This document shows, piece by piece, positions 1 to 6,091 of a stretch of DNA of 13,558 bases. The DNA is from Alphaproteobacteria bacterium (lineage in GTDB: Bacteria > Pseudomonadota > Alphaproteobacteria > Rs-D84): the NCBI GenBank assembly GCA_017936185.1, contig JAGBGA010000118.1:1-13558 (forward strand), written 5' to 3'. Below the pieces are notes generated by a model. That model was not told the origin of the DNA, did no database searches, and saw only the letters and a program-made list of their open reading frames with translations. Position 1 is the first letter of the stretch. Every line of letters starts with the position of its first letter. A program made the position numbers and the translations under genes.

Positions 1-384
1 CATATCCATCTGGTAAAATTCACGATACCGACCACGTTGCGCACGTTCCCCGCGATAACGTTTTGAAAATTGACTGGCACGAAACGGAAACACCAAATCA
101 TTCAGATGCCCTGCCACATACCGCGAAAGACCGACCGTCCCATCATAACGCAACCCCATTTTTGTATCACCTTTTTGAAACAAAAACATTTGTGTTTCAA
201 TTTCATCCCAATTGTCTTTGTCTGTCAAAACTTCGGCACGTTCAATGGCCGGCAAATCCAATTGATTAAATCCAGATGTTTTTAAAACATCCAACATACG
301 CCCCGCACAAAAATCAAAGCAACGTTGTTGTGCCGGCAACAATTCTATAAAACCCGATAATGGTTTTGTTGGTTTAAGATCCAT
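1..384 (-). CDS. hisS: Histidyl-tRNA synthetase, 5' part only
   Basis: This is the N-terminal 128 residues of a class II histidyl-tRNA synthetase, which charges tRNA-His with histidine in the cytoplasm. The reading frame is open to the left edge, so about two thirds of the protein lies outside the window. Seen directly: LRYDGTVGLSRYVA around residues 77-90, matching the LRYDxTVPxARYVA histidine/ATP-binding block of the family, then motif 2 ending in RGRYREFYQMDM (residues 117-128). The ATG at 384 follows a GGGGA ribosome-binding site after a 6-nt gap, and a sigma70-like promoter lies just upstream. It differs from the E. coli type (LRPEGTAGxVRA) and resembles the other large HisRS subclass. 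A distant paralogue such as HisZ is possible, but the intact motif 2 favours a true synthetase. Confidence 0.93.
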   Translation of the reverse strand, partial: MDLKPTKPLSGFIELLPAQQRCFDFCAGRMLDVLKTSGFNQLDLPAIERAEVLTDKDNWDEIETQMFLFQKGDTKMGLRYDGTVGLSRYVAGHLNDLVFPFRASQFSKRYRGERAQRGRYREFYQMDM

Positions 385-732
385 TTTAATTCCCCGTTTG
401 TTTTATGGAAAAACTTTTGCACATCGTGCAACATTATATCACAAAAAAAGACAATATGCTAATACCCACCCACGTGGGCGTGATGATTTACGACAAAGAA
501 AAATAAATTCTTTTGCATTTCAAACAAATTATAGAACATTTTTTCAGATTTTCAAGTATAAACAAAACAAAAAACCAAGGCGGGGCACAACCCACACACA
601 AATGACGAAAGAAAAGTTTTTCTTTTGGCTTTATAACATTTGTGACATGTAATCGCGCCCCGGAAAGATATACATATCATACCCCAAAACACATCCACAC
701 GCCACAGGTACGTTTTCACAGCCACAACACGC
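385..732. other. Gene-poor gap between hisS and a secreted-protein gene
   Basis: I find no credible gene here. The gap holds the hisS promoter, a perfect 10-bp palindrome CCCACGTGGG at 469-478 just beyond its -35 box, and an A/T palindrome (AAAGAAAA/TTTTCTTT, about 608-625). The last could be a weak end for the transcript arriving from the right. Open frames on either strand have no ribosome-binding site and atypical composition. Confidence 0.5.
433..462 (-). promoter_or_regulatory. Promoter of hisS
   Basis: On the minus strand TTAGCA (462-457) and a perfect TATAAT (438-433) are 18 nt apart. This predicts a start near 426 and a leader of about 42 nt carrying the GGGGA ribosome-binding site. 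Confidence 0.55.
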
Positions 733-1134
733 CTAATTTTCCACCAAATGATAAACCACATCACCAATCTTTACATTAATTGTACCAGACGCATTTCCTT
801 GTTTCATATCGGCATAGCACACCATACCATTATATTGCACATTCAGCGACGGCGTCGTGACTTTATCAGAATAAAGCGAAACAGACAAACCATTTGACGT
901 CTTTATTTTTGTTATACCCGCACCACACAGTGCACGAATTTGTTCAACAATCCAACAGGCGCTTGACGAACTTGCCCCCGAACAAGATTCCGCATCACCA
1001 AGCACAACCACATCAAACGGACACGCATCTGCAACAAACACATCCGGCACATCAATAGAAAGATACCCCGCCGGACATGACGCCGCATCAACCACCGCCG
1101 GCCACAACATAATAAAGCACAATACTTTTTTCAT
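733..1134 (-). CDS. Small secreted cysteine-containing protein, function unknown
   Basis: A 133-residue protein that I cannot name. Residues 1-18 form a Sec-type signal peptide (MKK, hydrophobic core, cleavage near VDAA|SC), so the product should be exported. The mature part has six cysteines (C20, C38, C51, C60, C70, C106), suggesting disulfide bonds in the periplasm or outside. It opens with SCPAGYLSID, a CPAGY start that I associate with cysteine-rich exported proteins of uncultured gut Alphaproteobacteria; this is from memory, not a search. The gene starts 9 nt after the stop of the secreted-protein gene at 1144-1587, and an AAGG ribosome-binding site overlaps that stop codon. The two are therefore probably co-transcribed and translationally coupled. 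No catalytic motif is visible. Confidence 0.8.
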   Translation of the reverse strand: MKKVLCFIMLWPAVVDAASCPAGYLSIDVPDVFVADACPFDVVVLGDAESCSGASSSSACWIVEQIRALCGAGITKIKTSNGLSVSLYSDKVTTPSLNVQYNGMVCYADMKQGNASGTINVKIGDVVYHLVEN

Positions 1135-1143
1135 ACCCCGACC

Positions 1144-1587
1144 TTAGTTTGACAACGCCCCCAGCATATTTGAACGAAAGACATACGAACCACCACCCCC
1201 AACAAGACCGTCCGCACACAGTGACGCACACTGCTCAGCACATACTTCCGCATCATCGACTTCGCCATACGCAACCCAAGACGACACCGCCGGGCTTAAC
1301 ATACGGCACCAACAATACGTATTACTATTTTGATTACCATCATAAAAATTATCATCATATTTTATAGACACAACAACATCACCATATTCGCCGACCGTTT
1401 CTGCACACACCCCAATACCACGTATTGTTATATGCGGCCATTCCAACAACCAATCTACATCACCCAAATCCGCAACATACGAATCAAGAAACCCTGACAA
1501 ATCACCAAAATTTATACACTTTTGTGCCGACATCGCCACCCCTGGAAAGAAAATACAAAACATTAACAAATATAAAACACGCATCAT
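1144..1587 (-). CDS. Small secreted cysteine-rich protein with CWC motif
   Basis: A 147-residue exported protein of unknown function. I chose ATG 1587; ATG 1584 is equally possible, since both lie 4-7 nt after a GGGGG ribosome-binding site. The in-frame ATG at 1602 has no such site. Residues 1-21 are a signal peptide cleaved near AMSA|QK. Cysteines in the mature part are C24, C61, C92, C94, C116, C120 and C124. The C-terminal half has a recognisable order: YCWCRM (91-96), a spaced tryptophan (SSWVAYG), CAEQCASLC (116-124), then FRSNMLGAL near the end. I recall similar CWC...W...CxxxCxxxC...FR proteins in uncultured gut Alphaproteobacteria, unverified. It is the first gene of a two-gene unit and is preceded by a long structured leader. 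Confidence 0.8.
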   Translation of the reverse strand: MMRVLYLLMFCIFFPGVAMSAQKCINFGDLSGFLDSYVADLGDVDWLLEWPHITIRGIGVCAETVGEYGDVVVSIKYDDNFYDGNQNSNTYCWCRMLSPAVSSWVAYGEVDDAEVCAEQCASLCADGLVGGGGSYVFRSNMLGALSN

Positions 1588-1784
1588 AAAGCCCCCATTC
1601 AAAGAAAAACCACACGCAAAACGAGTGGTCAGGAGGTTAGTAACAATTATCGGAATTGTGCTGCTTATTCAATATATTCACAAGCCCTCCTGACCATAAG
1701 CCAGGAGAAACATTGCCGAAATCAAAAACATTTTCGACACCGATATCGGGTTACTACACCCCATTATGGCAAAACCACCATAAC
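1588..1784 (-). ncRNA. Structured 5' leader, candidate cis-regulatory RNA or repeat element
   Basis: About 200 nt between a good promoter and the start codon of the secreted-protein gene, dense in complementary segments. Read on minus: TTATGG/CCATAA (1783-1778 with 1769-1764); GGGT/ACCC (1761-1758 with 1751-1748); palindrome CCGATATCGG (1749-1740); TGTCGAAA/TTTCGGCA (1739-1732 with 1721-1714, one G-U); CTCCTG/CAGGAG (1707-1702 with 1692-1687); CAATT/AATTG (1658-1654 with 1648-1644); CCACTCG/CGTGTGG (1628-1622 with 1616-1610). GGTCAGGAGG (1695-1686) also pairs perfectly with CCTCCTGACC (1636-1627), competing with the CTCCTG hairpin. TAGTAAC (1756-1750) can pair with GTTACTA (1644-1638), crossing that helix and making a possible pseudoknot. 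The G-U pair in one helix is A-C on the other strand, which favours minus-strand RNA. I recognise no known riboswitch or RNA family. Confidence 0.55.
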
Positions 1785-1790
1785 ACACAC

Positions 1791-1819
1791 ATTATAACAC
1801 AATAATTTCCAATGCGCAA
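1791..1819 (-). promoter_or_regulatory. Promoter of the structured leader and secreted-protein pair
   Basis: On minus, TTGCGC (1819-1814) and a perfect TATAAT (1796-1791) are 17 nt apart. The predicted start, near 1784, falls at the base of the first leader hairpin. Confidence 0.55.
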
Positions 1820-1885
1820 ATACTTAAATAAACAATGCCAAAAAAAGGCAGTCACACATTTGCTTATTACAACCTTGCCAACTAA

Positions 1886-1913
1886 TAAAAAAATCCCGCA
1901 GAACGCGGGATTA
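1886..1913 (-). terminator. Terminator after the metallopeptidase gene
   Basis: ATCCCGC (1893-1899) and GCGGGAT (1905-1911) form a 7-bp GC-rich stem with a 5-nt loop. On minus a run of seven T follows (1892-1886). It lies 8 nt past the stop at 1919 and closes the transketolase-metallopeptidase transcript. The other side also has a T run, so it may work in both directions. Confidence 0.8.
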
Positions 1914-1918
1914 GTTTT

Positions 1919-2611
1919 TTAAAACCACCTGTGCAATTCACCACCATTTTTGGCCAGCCACCGTTTTGCCCGCTCAACCCCCGGGCCATAAAGTTCGGAA
2001 ACCTGTGTCCAAAATTCACTTGAATGATTCATATGTTTTTTATGCGCCAATTCGTGCATAACAACATAACGCATAACATCATACGGCGCAAACGCCAACC
2101 GCCATGAAAAGGACATCGTCCCCGTCGAAGAACAACTGCCCCAACGACTGGTCGTGTCACGCAACGTAATTCGCGCCGGCCAAAAATCACGTGGTGCCCC
2201 ACGAATAACCAACTTTAATTCGCGCAAAAATTCATTTTTTACAAAGTCCCGCACACGCCGTTCAAACATATTAATATCACCACCAACAACCAACACATCA
2301 CCAACACGCGAATTCGAACGAAGCGCCGGATTATGCCGCAATTCAATTGAACGCCCCAAAAAGTCGATTACATCACCCGGCTTTAACTTTATCTTTTCCG
2401 GGCATCGTTCAAACACACATTCAATCCACTTTTGTTTTGATTCAAGAAATCGCAACGCCGCCGACGTTGGAACCAACCAAGGTTTTGAAATATGAATTTC
2501 TTTTTTTGCACCTGTCTTGGGACGCAATGTAATATTGCGTATTCCACGACGCGTTGTAATTACAACTGGAATTTCTTGTCCCGACGCCAAAGTAAAAACA
2601 TAATCGGCCAT
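1919..2611 (-). CDS. YgjP-like zinc metallopeptidase (M48/SprT-like, DUF45)
   Basis: A 230-residue protein of the YgjP/DUF45 family of predicted zinc metallopeptidases. Seen directly: HELAH at residues 186-190, giving two zinc ligands and the catalytic glutamate; a likely third ligand H196 in MNHSSEFW; and the family block SRWGSCSSTGTMSFSW (155-170) just before the active site. Residues 1-110 form the usual beta-rich N-terminal part. Length is normal for the family, and no signal peptide or membrane helix is visible, so it should be cytoplasmic. The ATG at 2611 lies 3 nt after the transketolase stop, so it is probably read from the same mRNA; its ribosome-binding site is weak. The biological substrate is not established for most members, and the link to transketolase looks like shared transcription rather than shared chemistry. 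Confidence 0.88.
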   Translation of the reverse strand: MADYVFTLASGQEIPVVITTRRGIRNITLRPKTGAKKEIHISKPWLVPTSAALRFLESKQKWIECVFERCPEKIKLKPGDVIDFLGRSIELRHNPALRSNSRVGDVLVVGGDINMFERRVRDFVKNEFLRELKLVIRGAPRDFWPARITLRDTTSRWGSCSSTGTMSFSWRLAFAPYDVMRYVVMHELAHKKHMNHSSEFWTQVSELYGPGVERAKRWLAKNGGELHRWF

Positions 2612-2614
2612 AAA

Positions 2615-4396
2615 TTACTTTATCTTCTTTTTTATATCATCTGCAATTACATCCGCATCAAGACCCGACCGCGCATAAACTTCATCCCCCGGCCCCGACA
2701 TACCAAAGTTATCAACACCAACAACGGCATCTGCAAATTCAAACCATGGCGCCGATGCCGCCGCTTCAATCGCAACAACAAATCCGCGCAAAATACGTTG
2801 TTGATATTCAGAATCTTGATTACGAAAATCCGACACAGATATTACGGACACAACCTGAACATTATCGCCCAGTTTTTCTGCAACCGAAACAGCCAACGGC
2901 ACCTCACTTCCCGTTGCCAAAATAGTGACACGAACACGCGCCGTCTTGGCATTACGAACAACATACGCCCCACGCGACAAATCCGCCCCCAATGGTGTTA
3001 CAATACGCCCGATGGCCTGGCGCGACAAAACGATACATGTCGGCCGATTTTTTTCCATCAATGCCCGACGCCAAGAATAAACAACTTCGACATCATTACA
3101 TGGACGAAATACATTCATATTTGGTATTAATCGCAAAGACGGTAACTGCTCAACCGGTTGATGCGTTGGTCCATCTTCGCCAACGGCAACACTGTCATGT
3201 GTCAAAACATAAACAACCGGCAATTTTGACAGCGCCGACAAACGCATCGCAGGCTTCATATAATCACTGAACACCAAGAAAGTCGAACCATAAACACGCA
3301 ATCCTGATATCGACATACCATTCATTATTGCCGCCATCGCATGTTCACGCACACCAAAGTTTATATAATTCCCCGAAAAATCATTTGGAACAATATCGCG
3401 CGACACCGACACGCGGGCATTGGTACTGCCCCCCAAGTATGCACTGCCCCCAATCAAACAAAAATCTGTTTTCAACAATTCGTTCAGATACATTCCCGAC
3501 AATTCGCGCGTCGAAACATTCTTGTCAAGAACCGGCATAACAACATTTGGCACAGACACATCTTTATCCCCACGCATCACCGACACATGTTCCATTGCAA
3601 CATTACGCCACAATTCATCCCCACTTGGCGAAATAAAACGTTGCACCAATGTCATTAATTCAGAATCCGACAGCGCCAACCCATGCGCTTTATTTGTTCC
3701 CGCCAAACTGGACCCAGCCCCAATTTCCGTTTTACATTGAACAAACACCGGCACATCTGATTGCAACGCCGCCGCCAACGCACGATTAATTCGCGCAAAA
3801 TCATCACCTGGCACCGACATAACGCGCCATCCCGCCGCCGTCATACGCGCAACAACATCGACATCCGTCTGGGCCACACCATCAATACTGACCCCATTAT
3901 CATCCCACAACAAAACCAAGTTATTTAATTTATAGCGCCCTGCAAACGCGATTGCTTCGTTTGCGACCCCTTCCATCAAGTCACCATCAGAACAAAGACA
4001 ATACACGCGCGCATCTGTCTTGTTTATTTTTTCGGCCATTGCCATACCAACGGCGTTTGCCACACCCTGGCCCAGGGGACCTGTGGTTGCATCAACACCA
4101 TCAATACCATATTCTGGGTGTCCGGGCAAACCGGCAATCTTTCTGAACCCATCAAGGTCACCAACATTATACCCCGCCAACTTTAACACCGAATAAAGCA
4201 ACGCCGAACCATGTCCCGCCGACAACACGAATCGGTCACGACCACGACGAAGGAAATTTGCAAACACCGCCGTCACAACATCCGCCGACCCAAGGACGAT
4301 TCCGACATGCCCACTGGCCGCGCAACGCACCGCATAAAGCGCCCATGCCCGAACGGCATTTGCCATTTCTTTTAAATCTTTGGATTTATACTTCAT
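2615..4396 (-). CDS. tkt: Transketolase, short form
   Basis: Transketolase moves two-carbon ketol units between sugar phosphates in the non-oxidative pentose phosphate pathway, using thiamine diphosphate. Seen in 593 residues: SGH (H30), LSAGHGSALLYS (H62), GLPGHPEYG (H93), the cofactor/Mg motif SDGDLMEG (D137) with DDNG (N167), FGVREHAMAA holding the catalytic glutamate, and GEDGPTHQPVEQ with a substrate-binding histidine. The order PP domain, Pyr domain, C-terminal domain is intact. At 593 residues it is shorter than the roughly 660 of the E. coli enzyme, and the usual SGHPGAPMG is SGHVGIVLG. I chose ATG 4396: the upstream in-frame ATG at 4426 precedes the promoter's TATAAT (4409-4404), so it could not be on that transcript. 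The chosen start then has almost no 5' leader. A 1-deoxyxylulose-phosphate synthase is unlikely because the transketolase-type GEDGPTHQP block is intact. Confidence 0.93.
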   Translation of the reverse strand: MKYKSKDLKEMANAVRAWALYAVRCAASGHVGIVLGSADVVTAVFANFLRRGRDRFVLSAGHGSALLYSVLKLAGYNVGDLDGFRKIAGLPGHPEYGIDGVDATTGPLGQGVANAVGMAMAEKINKTDARVYCLCSDGDLMEGVANEAIAFAGRYKLNNLVLLWDDNGVSIDGVAQTDVDVVARMTAAGWRVMSVPGDDFARINRALAAALQSDVPVFVQCKTEIGAGSSLAGTNKAHGLALSDSELMTLVQRFISPSGDELWRNVAMEHVSVMRGDKDVSVPNVVMPVLDKNVSTRELSGMYLNELLKTDFCLIGGSAYLGGSTNARVSVSRDIVPNDFSGNYINFGVREHAMAAIMNGMSISGLRVYGSTFLVFSDYMKPAMRLSALSKLPVVYVLTHDSVAVGEDGPTHQPVEQLPSLRLIPNMNVFRPCNDVEVVYSWRRALMEKNRPTCIVLSRQAIGRIVTPLGADLSRGAYVVRNAKTARVRVTILATGSEVPLAVSVAEKLGDNVQVVSVISVSDFRNQDSEYQQRILRGFVVAIEAAASAPWFEFADAVVGVDNFGMSGPGDEVYARSGLDADVIADDIKKKIK

Positions 4397-4408
4397 GTGT
4401 GATATTAT
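4380..4408 (+). promoter_or_regulatory. Promoter of rnhA
   Basis: TTGGAT (4380-4385) and TATTAT (4403-4408) are 17 nt apart, predicting a start near 4415 and an 18-nt leader with AAGGA (4417-4421) before ATG 4433. It lies inside the 5' end of tkt and shares its AT core with the tkt promoter. Confidence 0.45.
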
Positions 4409-4409
4409 A
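4404..4409 (-). promoter_or_regulatory. -10 box of the transketolase promoter
   Basis: A perfect TATAAT on minus (4409-4404) ends 7 nt before ATG 4396, so transcription should begin about one base before the start codon. The -35 region is weak (T-rich). It overlaps the rnhA -10 box on the other strand. Confidence 0.5.
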
Positions 4410-4432
4410 TCATAAAAAGGACACATATAAAA

Positions 4433-4861
4433 ATGTTAAAAATTTGGACAGACGGCAGTTGCCTTGGCAACCCTGGGCCGGGCGGTTGGGGCTTTGTTGC
4501 GACCGACGGCAAAAACATTGCAGAACGCAGTGGTGGCGAAAAAAACACCACCAACAACCGCATGGAATTAATGGCGGTGATACGGGCATTAACGGCGGCA
4601 TCGCGTCACGACGAATTGGAAATCCACACCGACAGCCAATATGTAAAAAACGGCATGTTATCATGGGTTCGCGGTTGGAAAAAAAACAATTGGCGCACTG
4701 CGAACAAAAAACCGGTCAAGAACCAAGACCTTTGGCAACAACTTGATGAATTGGCATCAACCAAAAAGATACATTGGTTTTGGGTTCGCGGCCACAATGG
4801 CGACGAAATGAACGAACGCGTCGACACACTTGCCCGCACCGCCGCCGAAAGTTTTAAATAA
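4433..4861 (+). CDS. rnhA: Ribonuclease HI
   Basis: RNase HI cuts the RNA strand of RNA-DNA hybrids, removing R-loops and primer remnants. The 142-residue protein shows the whole active site: D7 in IWTDGSCLGNPGPGGWG, E45 in NNRMELMAV, D67 in HTDSQYV, H121 in VRGHNGDEMNERVD, and D131. The basic handle WVRGWKKNNWRTA (78-90) is present as in the E. coli enzyme, so this is the bacterial HI type with its substrate-binding protrusion. It is one of only two plus-strand genes here. Its codons end mostly in C or A, unlike the T/G-ending codons of its minus-strand neighbours. It is divergent from tkt and shares a terminator with convergent rlmE. Confidence 0.96.
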   Translation: MLKIWTDGSCLGNPGPGGWGFVATDGKNIAERSGGEKNTTNNRMELMAVIRALTAASRHDELEIHTDSQYVKNGMLSWVRGWKKNNWRTANKKPVKNQDLWQQLDELASTKKIHWFWVRGHNGDEMNERVDTLARTAAESFK

Positions 4862-4862
4862 C

Positions 4863-4886
4863 AAACCGCCGAAACGGCGGTTTTAT
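4863..4886. terminator. Bidirectional terminator between rnhA and rlmE
   Basis: AAACCGCCG (4863-4871) and CGGCGGTTT (4875-4883) form a 9-bp stem with a 3-nt AAA loop. T-rich sequence follows on plus, and on minus the T's of the stem are followed by TGTTAT. It lies between two convergent stop codons (4861 and 4887), so it serves both genes. Confidence 0.85.
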
Positions 4887-5546
4887 TTATCCACGAAATC
4901 CCATGGCAACAATAAACATTTCAACACTGTCTTTTCGTGACGACGGCGGTTTCATATGATGAACTGATTCGAATTTTTCTTTGATTTGCTTTAACAAATC
5001 TTGGGTTGTGCCACCGGTAAAGGACTTGCACACAAACGTTCCGCCCGGCTTCAATGCCCGCAACGCAAAATCAAACGCATATTCCAACAACACCATCTGA
5101 CGAATATGATCTGTCTTTTTATGACCGACCGTATTTGGCGCCATATCTGAAACAATCACATCGGCGGTACCATTACCAATTTCATCGGGTGCCAAGTTTA
5201 ACTTTTCTTCCAGCCATCGCAACGCATCATCACTTGTAAAGTCACCTTGATACGTTTCAACGCCAACAATTGGTGAAATTTCCAACAAATCCATTGCAAA
5301 GATTTTTGATTTTGGATACGTACGCGCAATATATTGCGACCAAGACCCCGGCGCCGCCCCAAGATCAACAACAACCTGACCATCGCGCAAGAATTTGAAC
5401 TTTTCATTCATTTCAATCAACTTGTACGCGGCCCGCGCCCGGTATCCATCTTTGTGCGCCCGTGCGACATACGGATCGGCCGCCTGGCGTTGCAACCATG
5501 CGACCGAAGATTTTTTACTGGCAATTTTTTTATTTGTTATTTTCAT
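4887..5546 (-). CDS. rlmE: 23S rRNA U2552 2'-O-methyltransferase RlmE (FtsJ/RrmJ)
   Basis: RlmE methylates the ribose of U2552 in the A loop of 23S rRNA during late large-subunit assembly, using S-adenosylmethionine. The 219-residue protein has the K-D-K-E catalytic set: K42 in RARAAYKLIEM, D134 in VIVSDMAPN, K174 in FVCKSF and E209 in SSRKDSVEMFIVA. The SAM-binding loop is DLGAAPGSWSQ (61-71). The N terminus is lysine-rich, as expected for an rRNA-binding enzyme, and the length is typical. It is the last gene of the uvrA - M-domain protein - rlmE unit, starting 13 nt after the M-domain stop with no clear ribosome-binding site, so it may depend on translation of the upstream gene. Confidence 0.95.
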   Translation of the reverse strand: MKITNKKIASKKSSVAWLQRQAADPYVARAHKDGYRARAAYKLIEMNEKFKFLRDGQVVVDLGAAPGSWSQYIARTYPKSKIFAMDLLEISPIVGVETYQGDFTSDDALRWLEEKLNLAPDEIGNGTADVIVSDMAPNTVGHKKTDHIRQMVLLEYAFDFALRALKPGGTFVCKSFTGGTTQDLLKQIKEKFESVHHMKPPSSRKDSVEMFIVAMGFRG

Positions 5547-5559
5547 ATTTTGTCATTTT

Positions 5560-6075
5560 TTATTTTGCACCCGGCACACCGCCCTGTTGCATACGTGCCA
5601 TAACCGCTTCCATTCCACCCATACGCTGAATCATTGCCATTTGCTGCTTCATTTTTGTATACTGCTTTATCATATGTTCAACATCACGAACTGTACAGCC
5701 CGCAGTTTCGGCAATTCGCGCTTTTGCATTTGCAAAAACCTTTTCTGGTTCACTGCGTTCGGCCGGCGTCATTGCTTCAAGAATTTTAATTTGCGCATCG
5801 ACACTGCCATCTTTTATCTTTTCTTTCATTGCGGACACCGCCCCCGACATACCAGGCACCATTTTTAACAGTCCGCTAAAGTTGCTCATTTTTTTAATTT
5901 GTTTTAACTGGGCCAGCATATCATTCATATCAAATTGTCCCGACATCATGCGCTGGGCTGTTTCCTTCATGCCACTGGGCATTTTATCCATACCCAAATC
6001 TTTTTCTGTGGCATTAACATCTGTTACATTATCCACTGCGACTTTTTTTTCTTTCTTTTTTCCAAATCCGAACAT
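5560..6075 (-). CDS. Free-standing SRP54/Ffh M-domain protein
   Basis: A 171-residue protein that matches only the C-terminal methionine-rich M domain of the signal recognition particle protein Ffh, which binds signal sequences and 4.5S RNA. Seen: SGQFDMNDMLAQLKQIKKM (45-63), equivalent to the FDLNDFLEQLRQMKNM start of Ffh M; the finger-loop-like NFSGLLKMVPGMSG (65-78); ILEAMTPAERSEPEKV (98-113), like IINSMTxxERxxPE; and RIAETAGCTVRDVEHMIKQY (120-139), like the RNA-binding helices. Methionines number 21 (12%). Residues 1-30 are charged (MFGFGKKKEKK) and not Ffh-like. There is no NG GTPase domain in this frame or upstream, where uvrA ends 16 nt before it. The usual RIAxGxG RNA-binding loop reads RIAETAG, so binding to 4.5S RNA may be altered. 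AGGAG lies 7 nt before ATG 6075. It may be a paralogue or half of a split Ffh; the role is unknown. Confidence 0.85.
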   Translation of the reverse strand: MFGFGKKKEKKVAVDNVTDVNATEKDLGMDKMPSGMKETAQRMMSGQFDMNDMLAQLKQIKKMSNFSGLLKMVPGMSGAVSAMKEKIKDGSVDAQIKILEAMTPAERSEPEKVFANAKARIAETAGCTVRDVEHMIKQYTKMKQQMAMIQRMGGMEAVMARMQQGGVPGAK

Positions 6076-6091
6076 ATACCTACTCCTTTTT

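Noticed and set aside
552..767. 71-codon frame on minus between hisS and the secreted-protein gene
   Set aside because: It overlaps the 3' end of the gene at 733-1134, has no ribosome-binding site and has tryptophan/isoleucine-rich composition unlike a real protein.
1588..1602. Earlier start (ATG 1602) for the 147-residue secreted protein
   Set aside because: No ribosome-binding site precedes it, and the GGGGG site lies downstream of it, correctly placed for ATG 1587 or 1584.
2492..3130. Long open frame on plus (212 codons) opposite the transketolase and metallopeptidase genes
   Set aside because: It is antisense to two well-supported genes, has low-complexity N/R/I-rich content, no ribosome-binding site and no recognisable family. 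Long antisense frames are expected given the strand bias here.
5560..6075. Reading the M-domain gene as a decayed 3' fragment of ffh
   Set aside because: It has its own ATG, a strong AGGAG site, a non-Ffh N-terminal segment and tight operon spacing, with no trace of the GTPase domain upstream. It looks like a functional gene.
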